7,971 nt of DNA from G039029935 sp039029935 (lineage in GTDB: Bacteria; Chloroflexota; Anaerolineae; Caldilineales; Caldilineaceae), in the NCBI GenBank assembly GCA_039029935.1, contig JBCCFC010000629.1, forward strand, positions 1-7,971, written 5' to 3'. The notes under the pieces were generated by a model. The model searched no databases. It was not told the origin of the DNA and was given only the letters and a program-made list of their open reading frames with translations. This document shows positions 6,419 to 7,971 of this stretch, one piece after another. How positions within the stretch are numbered: the stretch's first letter is position 1; the number at the start of each line of letters is the position of its first letter. Both the position numbers and the translations under genes were made by a program.

Positions 6419-6492
6419 GATCCTATTTATGAGCGGTTCCGCGACCAAATGGATATAAACGCAGAAAACCTCATGGATTCTATATGGGAAAC

Positions 6493-6520
6493 CTCTGCGT
6501 TCTTTGCGTTCTCTGCGGTT
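6493..6520. repeat. Three-copy nonamer repeat (CTCTGCGTT) next to a stop codon
   Basis: CTCTGCGTT (6493-6501), CTTTGCGTT (6502-6510) and CTCTGCGGTT (6511-6520) are tandem copies ending three bases from the stop codon of the solute-binding protein gene. An inverted partner AACGCAGA lies at 6458-6465 and pairs exactly with TCTGCGTT at 6494-6501. A heptamer AAACCTC is also repeated directly at 6466-6472 and 6489-6495. Similar CTGCGTT-type intergenic repeats occur in many environmental bacterial genomes, from general memory. They look like a dispersed intergenic element, not a coding feature. Confidence 0.75.
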
Positions 6521-6523
6521 GAT

Positions 6524-7971
6524 CTACTGCTTAATATAGTAAGTCTCGTGCAGATAAGGACGCGCACCCCATGCACCCAACTGACCATCTTCCGCAGGCA
6601 CATTGCCCATGCGGTTGTGGATGATCCATACACGTGGTGGTGAACTGACTGTACCAAAGTAGTAGAGATTTTCGACATTGAGCGTGATCACTTCGTTGAT
6701 CAACGAAATATACTCGTCTGTACCATGTGGTGTCTCCAGCCACTGTTGGACTAACTCATAGATGCGCTTGATATCGTCTGGTGGTTCAATACCATCCGCA
6801 CCCTCGGTGTCGAGCCAAACACGCCAGAGGTAAGCTGACATTGGACAACAGCCGGTGCTACCCCAGTGCCAAGGTGGCATCAAACGAATTGGATAAGCGC
6901 CACGCGCTAATTGTTCTGCGCCACCATCCGAGTTGGAAATACCGACAGCGTTCTCGTTGGCAACATGCATGGTCTGCAGCGTATCTTCTGGCACAAACTT
7001 GTGCTCAAACTTCACACCGATTTCGGCCCAGTGAATCGTCACCAAGTCCAGCAAATCCTCGGTATAGGCCAACCACTCCGTCGCCCATTCACCTGGAACT
7101 GTCAGGGTTTCACCATCAGGACGCAGACGCCATTCGCCATTTTCATCCCATTCCAGCCCCATCTCGTCCAACAGCGCATTGGCCTGTTCGACATCATACT
7201 CACCATAATAGTTGCCCATCCAATCTTCATAGCCAGGCCACGCAGGTGATACAGGTGCTGTGTATGGCTCAACCAAGCCCAAGAAGACATTCTCCGCAAT
7301 TTCCTCACGGTTGATTGCCAGCGACATGGCTTGACGGAAACGCAAATCATTAAAGAGTTCGCGCAATACTTCATCTGGTGCATAGGTATAGTTAAAGGCA
7401 AAGCCCATTGCATGAGATTGGTCTAAGCGAGGCCATAGATGGACTTTATAGTCGCCCGCTTCCTCACCCTTCTTATAGACAGGGAAGTCGTCAATGCCCA
7501 GACCAAAGTCATTAATGTCCAGCTCACCCGCCAATGATTTAACCGGGGCTGTCGCGTTGACATTCTCGGTCATAATCACCAGCACTTCATCCATGTAGGG
7601 CAGTTGATTGCCTGCGGTGTCAACACGCCAGTAGTATGGATTGCGTGTCCACAGCACAGAGTCTGCACCAATTTCGCTGATGATCCACGGATTGAGCGTT
7701 GGCATGGTGGTGTCACGGTCGTAGTAATCGTCCGATGTACCTGCATGGAACTGGAATGCCTGCTGCCATGACTCATAGCCCTCTTCCTCTGCCAATGCCT
7801 CAGCTTCCTCATTATGCGCTGGCATATATTTCATCAGCGCATGAGAAGCTGCATAGTACTCGCCACCCGCAAAGACCTCAACCGCACGATAGTATGGAAT
7901 CGAGAAGGTAAACTCAAATGAGTAATCATCAATGACATTCAGCCCCATCAACTCCCCACCCGGCATCAGAC
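6524..7971 (-). CDS. ABC transporter solute-binding protein, family 5 (peptide/sugar type), N-terminus outside window
   Basis: The frame stays open to the right edge of the window, so 481 residues are visible and the signal peptide and first part of lobe I are missing; the family usually has about 550-650 residues. The hallmarks of SBP_bac_5 are present. The segment TRNPYYWRVDTAGNQLPYMD sits about 110-130 residues into the visible part. LRFRQAMSLAINREEIAENV follows around 205-225, with the conserved helix ending in A-I-N-R. LLDEMGLEWDENG precedes lobe II. The protein would sit outside the membrane, probably as a lipoprotein, and deliver oligopeptides, oligosaccharides or similar solutes to an ABC permease encoded nearby. 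The visible C-terminus ends in HETYYIKQ. The ATG at 7966 is internal, because an in-frame codon precedes it without a stop and lobe I is incomplete. The substrate cannot be assigned from sequence. Confidence 0.88.
   Translation of the reverse strand, partial: LMPGGELMGLNVIDDYSFEFTFSIPYYRAVEVFAGGEYYAASHALMKYMPAHNEEAEALAEEEGYESWQQAFQFHAGTSDDYYDRDTTMPTLNPWIISEIGADSVLWTRNPYYWRVDTAGNQLPYMDEVLVIMTENVNATAPVKSLAGELDINDFGLGIDDFPVYKKGEEAGDYKVHLWPRLDQSHAMGFAFNYTYAPDEVLRELFNDLRFRQAMSLAINREEIAENVFLGLVEPYTAPVSPAWPGYEDWMGNYYGEYDVEQANALLDEMGLEWDENGEWRLRPDGETLTVPGEWATEWLAYTEDLLDLVTIHWAEIGVKFEHKFVPEDTLQTMHVANENAVGISNSDGGAEQLARGAYPIRLMPPWHWGSTGCCPMSAYLWRVWLDTEGADGIEPPDDIKRIYELVQQWLETPHGTDEYISLINEVITLNVENLYYFGTVSSPPRVWIIHNRMGNVPAEDGQLGAWGARPYLHETYYIKQ

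Noticed and set aside
6380..6643. Plus-strand 87-codon frame starting in the palindrome, downstream of TTGACA and with GAGGTGAG before its ATG
   Set aside because: Over a third of it is antisense to the solute-binding protein and the rest reads repeats and palindrome. The promoter-like TTGACA lacks a well-spaced -10. Not supported as a gene, though the start signals are curious.

Overview
This window carries six protein-coding genes. Four form one compact plus-strand run, and two are on the minus strand. Bacterial features (leaderless short gaps, Shine-Dalgarno motifs, a lipobox, an ABC-type solute-binding protein) are clear. The mix of an extracytoplasmic CRTAC1-like VCBS-repeat lipoprotein, a PhyH-type oxygenase, a family 5 ABC solute-binding protein and simple tandem repeats between genes would suit a Chloroflexota member (Anaerolineae/Caldilineae-like). 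That taxonomic placement is an impression from gene style, not something the sequence proves.

Layout. Bases 1-245 are AT-rich and apparently non-coding. They contain a weak hairpin followed by a T run and a heptamer tandem repeat that abuts the first start codon. Bases 246-5134 hold the plus-strand run: a VCBS/ASPIC-UnbV lipoprotein, a Gtt1-like glutathione S-transferase (TTG start), a PhyH-type Fe(II)/2-oxoglutarate oxygenase, and a DhlA-like haloalkane dehalogenase with its catalytic triad and both halide-binding tryptophans visible. The gaps are 25 bp, 27 bp and an 8 bp overlap, so the four are probably co-transcribed. Bases 5152-5250 are a striking quasi-palindrome built from two opposed arrays of a degenerate octamer; it separates this run from a convergent DHRS1-like short-chain dehydrogenase (5250-6182, minus). 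Bases 6183-6523 are intergenic, with small dyads, a 58 bp near-perfect palindrome and a 9 bp triple repeat. A family 5 ABC solute-binding protein (minus) runs off the right edge and lacks its N-terminus.

How the genes may work together. The dehalogenase, oxygenase and GST would fit a small organic-molecule or organohalogen detoxification/catabolism unit: hydrolytic dehalogenation to an alcohol, 2OG-dependent hydroxylation, and thiol conjugation or thiolytic dehalogenation. The nearby dehydrogenase could act on alcohol products. This pathway is inference from family membership and adjacency; no substrate can be read from the sequence. The most unusual DNA features are the opposed octamer arrays at 5152-5250 and the long palindrome at 6361-6418.
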